Source of the DNA: Terrimonas sp937888905
GTDB taxonomy: Bacteria; Bacteroidota; Bacteroidia; Chitinophagales; Chitinophagaceae
DNA: 64,000 nt
Assembly: GCA_937888905.1 (NCBI GenBank)
Contig: CALATA010000020.1
Location: forward strand, 73,891 to 137,890
Direction of reading: 5' to 3'
Part shown: positions 28,325 through 37,486 of the stretch, piece after piece
Layout of the letters: each line of letters opens with the position of its first letter
Position numbering within the stretch: position 1 is the stretch's first letter
The notes under the pieces: generated by a model
The model's database searches: none
Told to the model about the DNA's origin: nothing
Seen by the model: only the letters and a program-made list of their open reading frames with translations
Translations under genes and position numbers: made by a program

Positions 28325-28831
28325 TTAAGGCGCAAAGAGCGATCTGTTGTACAAGTCGTAATTCTCATCGTCAAAACACACGAAAACGATCCGTTCGAAT
28401 CCGACAGTAAACGATTGAACGGTAGACAATGCAATCTCCGCCGCCAACGGTTTCGGAAAACGATACACACCCGTGCTGATGTTCGGAAAGGCAATCGTCC
28501 GCAAACTATGCTCTACTGCCAGTTGAAGGCTGTTGCGATAAGCTGAGGCCAATAATTCAGCTTCTTTTTTCTTCCCGCCATTCCATACCGGCCCAACCGT
28601 ATGTATCACATGCCGCGCAGGCAGATTGCCGGCGGCCGTTATTACAGCTTCTCCCACTTTACATCCTCCCTGGCGGGCCACAATTTTCCGGCATTCATCC
28701 AATATGGCCGGGCCACCCGCCCGGTGAATCGCTCCGTCCACACCGCCGCCGCCCAGCAGGGAGGTATTGGCTGCATTCACCACTGCATCTACTTCCATTT
28801 TTGTGATGTCGCCTTTTATTATTTCTATCAT
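28325..28831 (-). CDS. Macro-domain protein, probable O-acetyl-ADP-ribose deacetylase
   Basis: The 168-aa protein is essentially one macro domain. The ADP-ribose-binding motifs are in place: G-D-I-T near residue 7, V-D-A-V-V-N-A-A-N at about 15-23, G-G-G-G-V-D-G-A-I-H-R-A-G-G at about 28-41, and F-P-N-I-S-T-G-V-Y-R-F-P near 116-127. Proteins of this YmdB-like class hydrolyse O-acetyl-ADP-ribose or remove ADP-ribose from targets in the cytoplasm. ATG 28831 is chosen over a TTG five codons upstream because the family begins at M-I-E-I. It is a single minus-strand gene with no obvious operon partner. Confidence 0.92.
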   Translation of the reverse strand: MIEIIKGDITKMEVDAVVNAANTSLLGGGGVDGAIHRAGGPAILDECRKIVARQGGCKVGEAVITAAGNLPARHVIHTVGPVWNGGKKKEAELLASAYRNSLQLAVEHSLRTIAFPNISTGVYRFPKPLAAEIALSTVQSFTVGFERIVFVCFDDENYDLYNRSLFAP

Positions 28832-28903
28832 TTTTAGTAAATTCAAAAGTCAAAATTAACCGTTCCATAAACGCAGGGGACGAAATTCAAATATTCGCGA
28901 TCA

Positions 28904-29115
28904 ATGAACAAGCAAATACTCGACTTTATCGGACAGGCAAGCTGGGTGTTGATGTTTGTGGCCCTGTCATCGGCCTGGTGTTCGGTTTCACGGGCAAAAC
29001 AAGTGACCGGCTTACAAAGGTACTGACCTCACTTGCCGTTTCCGTGGCCATATCCATTATGTGCCTTTTTGTGGCTGTGTCCATCCTTTTACGTGACGGA
29101 TTAGGACCGGGGTGA
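28904..29115 (+). pseudogene. Small membrane protein gene broken by a 1-base frameshift
   Basis: ATG 28904 reads M-N-K-Q-I-L-D-F-I-G-Q-A-S-W-V-L-M-F-V-A and then loses sense, stopping early. The other frame carries the rest of a convincing small membrane protein: G-P-V-I-G-L-V-F-G-F-T-G-K-T, then a hydrophobic helix S-L-A-V-S-V-A-I-S-I-M-C-L-F-V-A-V-S, stopping at 29113-29115. Adding one G in the GTGGCCC run near 28960 joins the two into a single ~70-residue protein with two hydrophobic segments. Either the gene is broken or there is a base error. No family is known to me. Confidence 0.6.
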
Positions 29116-29252
29116 ATGGTGAATAGACAATAGTGAATAGTGAATGGTGAATAGTCAATAGGTCATGGCTGTTTAACTTATCGCCTTTAAACCTGCGTCG
29201 TATACCTTTTATCGGCTGTTCACTTATTACTTAAAACTTATAACTCATAACT
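29112..29252. repeat. Heptamer array plus composite intergenic element
   Basis: 29112-29160 consists of seven consecutive 7-bp units of the form GTGAATG/GTGAATA/GACAATA/GTCAATA. The first unit contains the stop codon of the upstream small gene. It is followed by C-C-T-T words, CGGCTGTT and ACTTATTACTTAAAACTTAT (about 29213-29245). The same order recurs after truA at 58819. Confidence 0.75.
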
Positions 29253-29363
29253 TGAACTCCACGCGAACATCCGTTCGGATAAAACAATTAACTATTTCTT
29301 TACATCCCATTCACCGATTACCTCTTTTTTTCTGGAATTTTCTTTCGTTATTTTGGCGCCGAT

Positions 29364-29687
29364 ATGAGATTCGCCGCTTTTTTCCTGTACCTCGTTGTCT
29401 TCCTGCTCAAAACAGGAATGCCTGCGCACGCCGCGCATGTACCCGGAAAAAAGATTTCCCCTCAGCAGATCCTCATCGACCTCAACGTAACCGAAGACGA
29501 AGACCAATCGGTTCTCGAAGAAGCGACAGATGATGATGCAGATCTCTACGCGAAGGCTTACGCTGGTAACGACAGCACCTCCTTCGATTCGATTCTTGCC
29601 TATTTCCATCATTGCTATAAAGCTCCCGCGCCCTTCATCGGGCAACCCGTCGATCGCTGCATTGTCCAGCGGGTACTCCGCATTTAA
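29364..29687 (+). CDS. Small secreted protein, unknown function
   Basis: 107 residues from ATG 29364, with a probable signal peptide (F-F-L-Y-L-V-V-F-L-L-K-T-G-M-P-A-H-A-A). The mature part is acidic in the middle (N-V-T-E-D-E-D-Q-S-V-L-E-E-A-T-D-D-D-A-D) and ends with H-C-Y-K-A-P-A-P-F. The composition and codon use look genuine, and a terminator-like hairpin follows at 29705. No recognised domain. It is separate from the efflux operon, which begins after that hairpin. Confidence 0.55.
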   Translation: MRFAAFFLYLVVFLLKTGMPAHAAHVPGKKISPQQILIDLNVTEDEDQSVLEEATDDDADLYAKAYAGNDSTSFDSILAYFHHCYKAPAPFIGQPVDRCIVQRVLRI

Positions 29688-29704
29688 TTAACAATCTTCC
29701 ACGC

Positions 29705-29728
29705 GCGCGATGCCGCGCACTCTTTTTT
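29705..29728 (+). terminator. Terminator-like hairpin before the efflux operon
   Basis: GCGCG (29705-29709) pairs with CGCGC (29714-29718) over a 4-nt loop, then ACTC and six T. The short stem is GC-only. Confidence 0.5.
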
Positions 29729-29803
29729 ATTTATCTATTCGCCCGGTGAATACGTTCCCCTGCGTGTTCCCATATTCCAATCGCTACTATTTCATTTACA
29801 GTT

Positions 29804-30886
29804 ATGAAAAGATTATTCCTGTTCGCAGGCTTGCTGGCTTCCCTGGCCATCACAAGCTGTGCGTCCAAAAAAGAAACGAAAGAAGAAGCCGGCAAGTATG
29901 CCGTGACCACTCCACTGGTAATGGACACCTCTTTTACCAAAGATTATGTTTCCCAAATCCGTTCCGTCCGCAACGTGGAAATCCGCGCCCAGGAAAAAGG
30001 TTTCCTGGAAAACATTTATGTAGACGAAGGCCAGTTCGTAAAAGCCGGCCAGGTTCTTTTCCGTATCATGCCCAAGATTTACGAAGCCGAATTATTAAAG
30101 GCCGAAGCAGAAGCCCGCGCCGCTTCCATCGAGTTACAGAATACGAAAGCATTGGCCGATAAAAATGTCGTGTCCAAAAACGAACAGGCCATGGCCGAGG
30201 CCAAACTTGATCAGGCCAAAGCAGAAGTGGCATTGGCCAAACTACACCTCTCCTTCACCGAAGTGCGCGCACCTTTCGATGGCACCATCGACCGCCTTCC
30301 CAAAAAACTCGGCAGCCTGATCGATGAAGGTGAATTACTTACCACACTTTCCGACAACAGCCAGATGTTTGCGTATTTCAATGTGTCCGAACCCGAATAC
30401 CTCGAGTACCAGACAAACGCCAAAAGCCGCGGCAGCAGCCAGGTGAGTCTCTTACTGGCCAATAATAAACCACTGGCACAACCGGGACAGGTGGAAGTGA
30501 TCGAGAGCGAGTTCGACAGCGAAACCGGCAACATCGCTTTCCGCGCGCGTTTCCCGAATCCGGAACGCCTGTTGAAACATGGAGAAACGGGCAAAGTACA
30601 AATGACCATGCCGCTCAAAGGCGCGCTGATCATTCCGCAAAAGGCTACCTACGAGATCCAGGATAAGACCTATGTTTTTGTGGTGGACAAAGACGGCAAA
30701 GTGCATTCGCGCAATATCACTCTTGCGGCAAAAATGCCCGACTTGTATGTAGTATCAGGCGGCCTTTCGCCCGATGACAAAATATTACTCGAAGGGGTGC
30801 AGAAAGTCAAGGACGACGACAAAGTCGAGTATGACTTCGAGAAACCACAGGAAGTAATTGCCCATCTGCGCCTCAAAGCGGAATAG
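29804..30886 (+). CDS. RND efflux periplasmic adaptor (membrane fusion protein), lipoprotein
   Basis: The 360-aa protein begins with a lipoprotein signal (L-A-S-L-A-I-T-S-C, Cys at 19). It follows the AcrA/HlyD order: a beta-barrel/lipoyl half with A-Q-E-K-G-F-L and V-D-E-G-Q-F-V-K-A-G-Q-V-L-F about 60-85, a helical hairpin about 90-145 rich in Ala/Glu/Lys, the second lipoyl half with V-R-A-P-F-D-G-T-I-D about 160, then the barrel and membrane-proximal domain. It links the inner-membrane pump to the outer-membrane channel. It is the first gene of a three-gene operon; the pump starts 24 bp downstream. No repressor gene is adjacent, so the substrates and control are unknown. Confidence 0.93.
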   Translation: MKRLFLFAGLLASLAITSCASKKETKEEAGKYAVTTPLVMDTSFTKDYVSQIRSVRNVEIRAQEKGFLENIYVDEGQFVKAGQVLFRIMPKIYEAELLKAEAEARAASIELQNTKALADKNVVSKNEQAMAEAKLDQAKAEVALAKLHLSFTEVRAPFDGTIDRLPKKLGSLIDEGELLTTLSDNSQMFAYFNVSEPEYLEYQTNAKSRGSSQVSLLLANNKPLAQPGQVEVIESEFDSETGNIAFRARFPNPERLLKHGETGKVQMTMPLKGALIIPQKATYEIQDKTYVFVVDKDGKVHSRNITLAAKMPDLYVVSGGLSPDDKILLEGVQKVKDDDKVEYDFEKPQEVIAHLRLKAE

Positions 30887-30910
30887 TCATTCACCCAAAT
30901 CGTATTTTCC

Positions 30911-33900
30911 ATGTTCAACAGATTTATACAGCGACCGGTGTTATCCATCGTGATATCACTGATTATCGTCTTTTTGGGTGTATTGGCTATGACCAATCTC
31001 CCCGTTACGCAGTTCCCTTCTATTTCCCCGCCCAAAGTAAACGTTACCGCGGAGTATCCCGGTGCCAATGGTGAATTGATGATCAAGTCGGTGATCATTC
31101 CACTCGAACGTGCATTGAATGGTGTGCCCGGCATGAAGTATATGGCCTCCGATGCCGGTAACGATGGTGAAGCAACGATACAAGTGGTTTTCAATCTCGG
31201 TACCGATCCGAACCAAGCGGCACTCAGTGTGCAGAACCGCGTAGCTTCCGTAGTCAACAAATTACCGCCACTCGTCGTGCGCGAAGGTGTGAAGATCACC
31301 CGCGAGGAATCGAATATGCTTATGTATATTAACCTGTACAGCGACGATCCCAATACGGACCAGAAATTCCTTTACAATTTTGCCGATATCAATTTGCTCG
31401 CTGAACTCAAACGCGTAGACGGTGTGGGTTTCGCCGATATCCTCGGCAACCGGGAGTACGCCATGCGCATCTGGCTGAAACCCGATCGCATGCTGGCCTA
31501 TAAGATTTCCGCGGATGAAGTGATGAAAGCGCTTAGTGAACAAAGTCTCGAAGCTTCTCCGGGTAAAACAGGTGAAAGTTCCGGTAAACGTTCGCAGGCT
31601 TTCGAATATGTATTGAAGTATCCCGGACGTTTTACCAACAAGGAGGGATATGAGAATGTAATCCTCCGTTCCAGTCCTGACGGTGAAATCCTCCGCCTCA
31701 AAGATGTGGCCGACGTGGAGTTCGGGAGTTCGATGTACGATATTTATTCCAACCTCAATGGCAAACCTTCGGCCGCCATCGTACTCAAACAATCTTACGG
31801 CAGTAATGCCAGCGAGGTGATTAAGAATGTCAAGGCAAAAATGAAAGAGATCAAAGCCAGTTCTTTCCCGAAGGGAATGAACTACGAGATCAGCTACGAC
31901 GTGTCTAAATTCCTCGACGCTTCCATCGATAAGGTATTGCATACATTGGTGGAAGCCTTTATCCTCGTGGGTTTGGTGGTTTTCTTATTCCTTGGCGATT
32001 GGCGGTCGACCCTGATTCCTGCGATGGCGGTGCCGGTATCGCTGGTCGGCACATTTATGTTCATGCAATTCTTCGGCATTACGCTCAACCTGATCACGCT
32101 TTTTGCTTTGGTACTGGCGATCGGTGTGGTAGTGGATGATGCGATCGTGGTGATCGAAGCGGTACACGCTAAAATGGAGAAAGAAAAGCTCTCGCCGCTC
32201 AAAGCCACCAAAAAAGCGATGCACGAGATCGCCGGTGCCATTATCGCTATTACTTTCCTGATGGCTTCGGTGTTTATTCCCGTAGCGTTCATGTCAGGGC
32301 CGGTCGGTATTTTCTATCGCCAGTTTTCCATTACCATGGCAACGGCCATTATTCTTTCCGGTATTGTGGCTTTGACATTGACGCCCGCCTTGTGCGCGAT
32401 GATTTTGAAAAACAATCATGGCAAACACCGTAAGAAAAATTTCCTCGACAAATTCCTCGACGGGTTTAATAATACGTTTAACAGAGGTGCTAATAAATAC
32501 GAAGGACTATTGGGGAAAGTGGTTCACCGCCGGGCATTGACGATGGGCGTGCTGGTGTTGTTTTGCATCGGCACCTGGTTTATCAACGGACGTGTGCCTT
32601 CAGGTTTTATCCCCAATGAAGACCAGGGCATGTTTTATGCCATCATTCAAACGCCTCCGGGTTCTTCGCTTGAGCGTACCAATGAAATTGCCGAACGTCT
32701 ACAGAAAGTAGCCGAGACTGTGGAAGGTGTACAGTCTGTGTCAGCGCTCGCCGGTTATGAAATTCTCACGGAAGGTACAGGCTCCAACTCGGGCACCTGT
32801 CTCATCAACCTCAAGAATTGGGATGAACGTAAACATTCCGTGCAGGAGATCATGGCCGAGCTCGAAGAAAAGTCAAAAGATATTTCCGGCGCGACCATTG
32901 AATTTTTCCAGCCGCCGGCAGTGCCGGGTTATGGTGCGGCAGGCGGCTTTGAATTGCGCCTGCTCGACAAAGCCGGTTCCGGCGATTATAAAAAAATGGA
33001 AACCGTGAGCCGTGATTTTGTGAAGGAACTGGAAAAGCGTAAGGAATTGTCGTCCGTATTCAGTTTCTATAGTGCCAGCTTCCCGCAATACATGTTGCGT
33101 GTAGATAACGACATTGCGCAGCAAAAAGGCGTGTCGATCGATAATGCGATGAATACCTTGTCTACATTGGTCGGCAGTAACTACGAGATCAGCTTTATCA
33201 AATTCGACAGGCAATACAAAGTGATGGTGCAGGCGGCGGCGCAGTACAGGGCCGAACCGGATGATATCCTGAAGTTGTATGTGAAGAATGATAAGGATGA
33301 AATGGTGCCGTTCTCCGCATTTATGCGTATGGAAAAAGTATACGGTCTTTCGGAGATTACGCGGCACAACATGTACAATGCTTCGGAGATCAGCGGTTCG
33401 GCCGCGCCGGGTTATAGTAGTGGCGAAGCTATTAAAGTGATCAATGAAGTAGCGCAGAAAACACTGCCCCGTGGATTTGGAATCGACTGGGCAGGTATTT
33501 CCAAAGATGAAGTGGCACAGGGCAACCAGGCTATTTATATTTTCCTGATCTGTCTCGGATTCGTGTACCTCATCCTGGCTGCGCAATACGAAAGCTTCAT
33601 CCTGCCGCTGGCCGTTATCCTTTCTTTGCCGGCCGGTATATTCGGCGCCTTCCTGTTGCTGGGTATGCTAGGACTGGAAAACAATATCTATGCGCAGGTA
33701 GCGATGGTGATGCTGATCGGTTTGTTGGGCAAAAACGCAGTTTTGATTGTAGAGTTTGCCGTGCAGCGCCATCGTGCGGGTGCATCGGTGCGCCAGGCTG
33801 CATTGGAAGGAGCGAAGGTGCGTTTCCGTCCGATCCTGATGACTTCCTTTGCTTTTATCGCGGGATTGATTCCGCTGGTATTGGCAAGTGGTCCGGGTAA

Positions 33901-34078
33901 GATTGGTAACCGTACGATCGGTACGGCCGCAGCAGGTGGTATGTTGTTCGGCACCATCTTCGGCGTGCTGATCATTCCCGGATTGTATTACATATTCGGA
34001 AAGATCGCGGAGAAACGCAAACTCATCAAAGACGAAGAAGAAAATCCATTAACAGAAGAAATTGATCACAATGTTTAA
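30911..34078 (+). CDS. RND multidrug efflux pump, HAE1 (AcrB-like) inner-membrane subunit
   Basis: 1055 residues, the normal length for this family. The first helix (I-V-I-S-L-I-I-V-F-L-G-V-L-A-M) is followed by L-P-V-T-Q-F-P-S-I-S-P-P and a long porter domain. The second helix cluster starts near residue 340. The proton-relay motif G-V-V-V-D-D-A-I-V-V-I-E is near 405-416, and the second half repeats the plan (L-L-G-K-N-A-V-L-I-V-E-F near 940-950). It exports hydrophobic compounds using the proton gradient, working as a trimer with the adaptor encoded just upstream. Its last codons overlap the channel gene by 8 bp, so the complex is co-translated. Nothing looks disrupted. Confidence 0.95.
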   Translation: MFNRFIQRPVLSIVISLIIVFLGVLAMTNLPVTQFPSISPPKVNVTAEYPGANGELMIKSVIIPLERALNGVPGMKYMASDAGNDGEATIQVVFNLGTDPNQAALSVQNRVASVVNKLPPLVVREGVKITREESNMLMYINLYSDDPNTDQKFLYNFADINLLAELKRVDGVGFADILGNREYAMRIWLKPDRMLAYKISADEVMKALSEQSLEASPGKTGESSGKRSQAFEYVLKYPGRFTNKEGYENVILRSSPDGEILRLKDVADVEFGSSMYDIYSNLNGKPSAAIVLKQSYGSNASEVIKNVKAKMKEIKASSFPKGMNYEISYDVSKFLDASIDKVLHTLVEAFILVGLVVFLFLGDWRSTLIPAMAVPVSLVGTFMFMQFFGITLNLITLFALVLAIGVVVDDAIVVIEAVHAKMEKEKLSPLKATKKAMHEIAGAIIAITFLMASVFIPVAFMSGPVGIFYRQFSITMATAIILSGIVALTLTPALCAMILKNNHGKHRKKNFLDKFLDGFNNTFNRGANKYEGLLGKVVHRRALTMGVLVLFCIGTWFINGRVPSGFIPNEDQGMFYAIIQTPPGSSLERTNEIAERLQKVAETVEGVQSVSALAGYEILTEGTGSNSGTCLINLKNWDERKHSVQEIMAELEEKSKDISGATIEFFQPPAVPGYGAAGGFELRLLDKAGSGDYKKMETVSRDFVKELEKRKELSSVFSFYSASFPQYMLRVDNDIAQQKGVSIDNAMNTLSTLVGSNYEISFIKFDRQYKVMVQAAAQYRAEPDDILKLYVKNDKDEMVPFSAFMRMEKVYGLSEITRHNMYNASEISGSAAPGYSSGEAIKVINEVAQKTLPRGFGIDWAGISKDEVAQGNQAIYIFLICLGFVYLILAAQYESFILPLAVILSLPAGIFGAFLLLGMLGLENNIYAQVAMVMLIGLLGKNAVLIVEFAVQRHRAGASVRQAALEGAKVRFRPILMTSFAFIAGLIPLVLASGPGKIGNRTIGTAAAGGMLFGTIFGVLIIPGLYYIFGKIAEKRKLIKDEEENPLTEEIDHNV

Positions 34079-35492
34079 GTATAGCCTTTATATATGCGCG
34101 TTGGCATTGGTCTTAACCAGTTGCCACGCGCCCAAAATAATAGAGCCGGGCCGTCATGCTGAATTACCGGCTACGTTTGGTACAAGCTCTGATAGCTCGG
34201 GCATTGCCGCGGTTCAATGGCGGAATTTTTTTAATGACAAAGACCTGGCGGCGCTCATCGACACAGCGTTGAAAAATAATCAGGAGCTGATGATTACGTT
34301 GCAGGAAATAGAAATTGCCCGCAATGATGTGCGTGTACGCAAAGCGGCGATTGCTCCTTCGGTGAGTGTGGGCGGAGGAGTTGGTGTGGAGAAGGTGGGA
34401 CGTTATACCAGCCAGGGCGCAGGCGATGCCAGTACTGAAATCAAACCCGGAAAAGAAATGCCTGATCCGTTGGGCGATTTCAGGGTAGCGGTCACTGCCA
34501 ATTGGGAAGCAGATATCTGGAAAAAACTGCGCAATGCGCGTGATGCTGCTGTTGCACGTTACCTGGCCACCGTTGAAGGAAAGAATTTTGTATTGACAAA
34601 CCTGATCGCAGAGGTGGCCAATTCCTATTATGAATTGCTGTCGCTGGACAATCAGTTGCTCATCGTACGGCAAAATATCAATTTACAGAAAAACGCTTTG
34701 GAGATTGTGAAAGTGCAGAAAGAAGCGGCGCGTGCAACGGAGTTGGCGGTGCAAAAATTTCAGGCGGAAGTATTGAAATCACAAAGCCTGGAATATGAAC
34801 TGCTGCAACAGATAAAGGAAACCGAGAACCGGATCAATTTCCTGTTGGGCCGTTATCCGCAACCGATCCCACGCGAGACCACGCAATTTCTTACACAATT
34901 GCCATCAGCGGTAAGTGCAGGACTGCCGGCGCAATTGCTGGCTAATCGCCCGGATATTAAACAGGCAGAGCTCGAACTCACTGCCGCCAAACTGGATGTG
35001 AAAGTAGCGAGAGCGGAATTTTATCCCTCGTTGGGAATATCCGCGGCTGTTGGCCTGCAGGCGTTCAAGCCTTCTTATCTGATAAAAATGCCGGAGTCGT
35101 TGTTGTATTCGCTGGCCGGTGACCTGGCTGGTCCGTTGATCAATCGTGGCGCCATCAAAGCGGAATTCAATACCGCGAATGCCAAACAGATACAGGCTTT
35201 GTATAATTATGAACGCACGGTACTGAATGCTTACCTGGAAGTGTCGACCGAACTTTCCAATATCGGCAACCTGGAAAAAAACTATGATCTCAAATCAAAA
35301 GAGGTGGATGCATTGACGCGGTCCATCGATATATCGAATGATCTGTTCCGTTCGGCGCGGGCGGATTATCTCGAAGTGTTGATGACGCAGCGGGATGCAT
35401 TGGAGGCCAGACTTGAATTGATTGAAACGAAGAAACGCCAACTGGTAGCGGTGGTGAATATTTACCGCGATCTGGGTGGTGGTTGGAAATAG
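34071..35492 (+). CDS. Outer-membrane efflux channel (TolC/NodT family lipoprotein)
   Basis: ATG 34071 gives 473 residues with a lipobox (L-A-L-V-L-T-S-C). An in-frame TTG at 34062 is a weaker alternative. The two homologous halves of the outer-membrane factor family are visible: W-R-N-F-F-N-D-K-D-L-A-A-L-I-D near 50, long Ala/Glu/Leu helices, F-L-L-G-R-Y-P (residues ~255-262), A-N-R-P-D-I-K-Q-A-E-L-E-L near 295, and Y-L-E-V-L-M-T-Q-R-D-A-L near 440. It forms the exit duct for the adaptor and pump encoded upstream. A strong terminator follows 15 bp after the stop. Confidence 0.94.
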   Translation: MFKYSLYICALALVLTSCHAPKIIEPGRHAELPATFGTSSDSSGIAAVQWRNFFNDKDLAALIDTALKNNQELMITLQEIEIARNDVRVRKAAIAPSVSVGGGVGVEKVGRYTSQGAGDASTEIKPGKEMPDPLGDFRVAVTANWEADIWKKLRNARDAAVARYLATVEGKNFVLTNLIAEVANSYYELLSLDNQLLIVRQNINLQKNALEIVKVQKEAARATELAVQKFQAEVLKSQSLEYELLQQIKETENRINFLLGRYPQPIPRETTQFLTQLPSAVSAGLPAQLLANRPDIKQAELELTAAKLDVKVARAEFYPSLGISAAVGLQAFKPSYLIKMPESLLYSLAGDLAGPLINRGAIKAEFNTANAKQIQALYNYERTVLNAYLEVSTELSNIGNLEKNYDLKSKEVDALTRSIDISNDLFRSARADYLEVLMTQRDALEARLELIETKKRQLVAVVNIYRDLGGGWK

Positions 35493-35507
35493 GGCGAATA
35501 GGGATAG

Positions 35508-35530
35508 CCGGCCTTCGGGCCGGTTTTTTT
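35508..35530 (+). terminator. Rho-independent terminator of the efflux operon
   Basis: Six-bp stem CCGGCC/GGCCGG (35508-35513, 35518-35523) closed by a TTCG tetraloop, then seven T. This is a textbook hairpin. Confidence 0.92.
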
Positions 35531-35691
35531 ATAATAGTTCGTATTGCGCTACAAGATCGTTAATCACCTCCCTGGTGGTTTTCCGGTTGGTCCTCGACGC
35601 CGATTTTAATAATAACAATTCGGTAGCGGGTTCTTTCTTTGTATTATTTTCGGCTGGTTGTGCTCCGGCGTTGCTTGCCTGTTATTGGATC

Positions 35692-36495
35692 TTACTTTCC
35701 GAACAATCTTTTTAAAAAGGATTTTCCTGATGTATCTTCTTTGGTCACGTGTCCGTACAATTGACCGGACAACCAGAACTGTCCCTGAATAATGCCATTC
35801 ACGACAGGTGTTTCTTCTACAAGCCGCACATCGGCCACAACATCTACCAGTCCGCCGAGTGTATCTGTGAAGAACCAATAAAACTCATCACCTGTCAGCT
35901 CGTTTTTCTTTTTTTCAAAATGCAATATAGAGCCGGTGAACATGGCAGTGGCTTCGGGCCTGCCAGGGGTATTCCGCTCTTCGGAAAAAAATAAACCGCT
36001 TGGGACAAAAGATTTCGACGCAAATTTTACCTCTGTCGAATGATTGTTGTAGGCATCCTCATTTTCGAAGAGAAGAATGTCTTGCGCAAATGCTGCCAGT
36101 TGAATATCGACGGTCTGCGGGAATTTAATATTGCCGGTTGTTCTGAAATCGGGAACGTCAAAAACAAAAGGGTAAATGCCGGTGTCCGGGTCATCAGGAT
36201 TTACGGGGTCGGCCCAGGCATGAAAGGCGCCGTCCAATTCGCTTTCCTGCCTTTCAATGGCGTTAGTTAAACACACTTTTCGCCTGCTCTTTCCGCTGAA
36301 ATGTGGGTTTACGCCAGCGATTTCTTCCCGGATGTTGGATTGAATAAATAATTGTGCTCCCGAGCCATCAGTATAAATTAAATAGTCGCCCTGGTTTGTG
36401 GTTATCTGTTTGCTCTTGGGATACGCTTTACGGAGAACTTCATATAGTTCTTCTTCAGTTCCTATATTAAACCCGACATTGGAAAAATTACTCAT
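35692..36495 (-). CDS. Hypothetical cytoplasmic protein (267 aa)
   Basis: No signal peptide. From M-S-N-F-S-N at 36495 the protein begins N-V-G-F-N-I-G-T-E-E-E-L-Y-E-V-L-R-K-A-Y; an in-frame ATG at 36528 would add eleven less typical residues. The middle is acidic and beta-rich (W-A-D-P-V-N-P-D-D-P-D-T-G-I-Y-P-F), and the end is basic (S-F-L-K-R-L-F-G-K). I do not recognise the family. It stands alone on the minus strand, converging on the efflux operon. Confidence 0.75.
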   Translation of the reverse strand: MSNFSNVGFNIGTEEELYEVLRKAYPKSKQITTNQGDYLIYTDGSGAQLFIQSNIREEIAGVNPHFSGKSRRKVCLTNAIERQESELDGAFHAWADPVNPDDPDTGIYPFVFDVPDFRTTGNIKFPQTVDIQLAAFAQDILLFENEDAYNNHSTEVKFASKSFVPSGLFFSEERNTPGRPEATAMFTGSILHFEKKKNELTGDEFYWFFTDTLGGLVDVVADVRLVEETPVVNGIIQGQFWLSGQLYGHVTKEDTSGKSFLKRLFGK

Positions 36496-36787
36496 CAGCC
36501 TATTGCGGTTTGTTTGCAATATATTCATCTCCGTTCAATTATTCGTACACATTAACGAGCTAAAGTGCTGTAACCCAATCAAACGTTGTTAATGTTTGCG
36601 CTTTTTATACAAGAATAATAGGCAGACTGGTAATAATAACCTACCTTCAGGATATTACGACACAAGTTCAACACCTCTGGTCTGGATCAGTTTTTAATTC
36701 TTACATTTCGATTGGTAACAATTTCCTTCTCCTCTTTACTCGATCTGCGGTCCTTCTGTCAATTTTTTACCTATCAATTTTAGTATT

Positions 36788-37057
36788 ATGAACATGTATG
36801 TGTCAAACCTGGGCTTCCATGTGCAGGACGAAGAACTCAAACAACTTTTTGCAGCATTCGGAGAAGTGACTTCTGCCCGTGTTATCAAAGACAAGCTCAC
36901 AGGACGCAGCCGCGGCTTTGCTTTTGTGGAAATGACCTCAGAAGATGAAGCGCAAACCGCGATGAAATCACTTAACAACAAAGAAGTAGAAGGCCGTCCG
37001 CTTTCTATCAGTGTTGCACGCGAGAAGGAAAGTTCTCCCCGTCGTAACAACTGGTAA
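36788..37057 (+). CDS. RRM-type RNA-binding protein
   Basis: 89 residues making a single RNA recognition motif. RNP2 (M-Y-V-S-N-L) is at residues 3-8, RNP1 (R-S-R-G-F-A-F-V-E-M) at about 39-48, and the tail is basic (R-E-K-E-S-S-P-R-R-N-N-W). Small bacterial RRM proteins bind single-stranded RNA and are often cold-induced. The gene has a long AT-rich leader (36600-36787) and its own terminator at 37098. Cold-shock-domain and fatty-acid desaturase genes follow, supporting a low-temperature role. Confidence 0.93.
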   Translation: MNMYVSNLGFHVQDEELKQLFAAFGEVTSARVIKDKLTGRSRGFAFVEMTSEDEAQTAMKSLNNKEVEGRPLSISVAREKESSPRRNNW

Positions 37058-37097
37058 GAAATTATACGGTTGCCATACGCAACATGACCTCTTTAAT

Positions 37098-37132
37098 GCA
37101 TGCGCAGCGGCAATTCGCTGCCATGCCTTTTT
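37098..37132 (+). terminator. Rho-independent terminator after the RRM gene
   Basis: GCATG/CATGC (37098-37102, 37122-37126) and GCAGCG/CGCTGC (37104-37109, 37116-37121) stack with one bulged C around a 6-nt loop, followed by a T-run. Confidence 0.8.
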
Positions 37133-37144
37133 CTCATTTAAAAA

Positions 37145-37450
37145 ATGCCAATGACATTTAGTAAAGATGATATGTGCTTTATTCATTACCGTTGGGAGAA
37201 AGACGAAAGACCAGCGGGTGAAGTTTTTTGCGGCGAACCGTCCAGACGCATATTCGATCCCTTTAATGGCGATCAGGTACTTTTTCTCATCAATTTTTAT
37301 GGCTCGGTTGTCAAGTCTTTCGGACTCAAAGATGCTCATGCACTCGAACGTAAAATTGCCCACCAACTACCACTTGAACGTAAAAGTGAACGATCCGTTT
37401 ATAACTGGATCGTTGAGTCCATGAATGTCATGGACGGCAATATGGCGTAG
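37145..37450 (+). CDS. Hypothetical small cytoplasmic protein
   Basis: 101 residues from ATG 37145. It begins just after the terminator of the RRM gene and is followed 36 bp later by the cold-shock-domain gene. The sequence is mixed alpha/beta (Q-V-L-F-L-I-N-F-Y-G-S-V-V-K-S-F-G) with a charged helix (A-L-E-R-K-I-A-H-Q-L-P-L-E-R-K). No recognised domain. A second frame at 37167 covers the same bases but lacks this balanced composition, so this frame is preferred. Confidence 0.6.
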   Translation: MPMTFSKDDMCFIHYRWEKDERPAGEVFCGEPSRRIFDPFNGDQVLFLINFYGSVVKSFGLKDAHALERKIAHQLPLERKSERSVYNWIVESMNVMDGNMA

Positions 37451-37486
37451 ACAATAAATCAGTTATCAGTAAACAATAGAGCAAGC

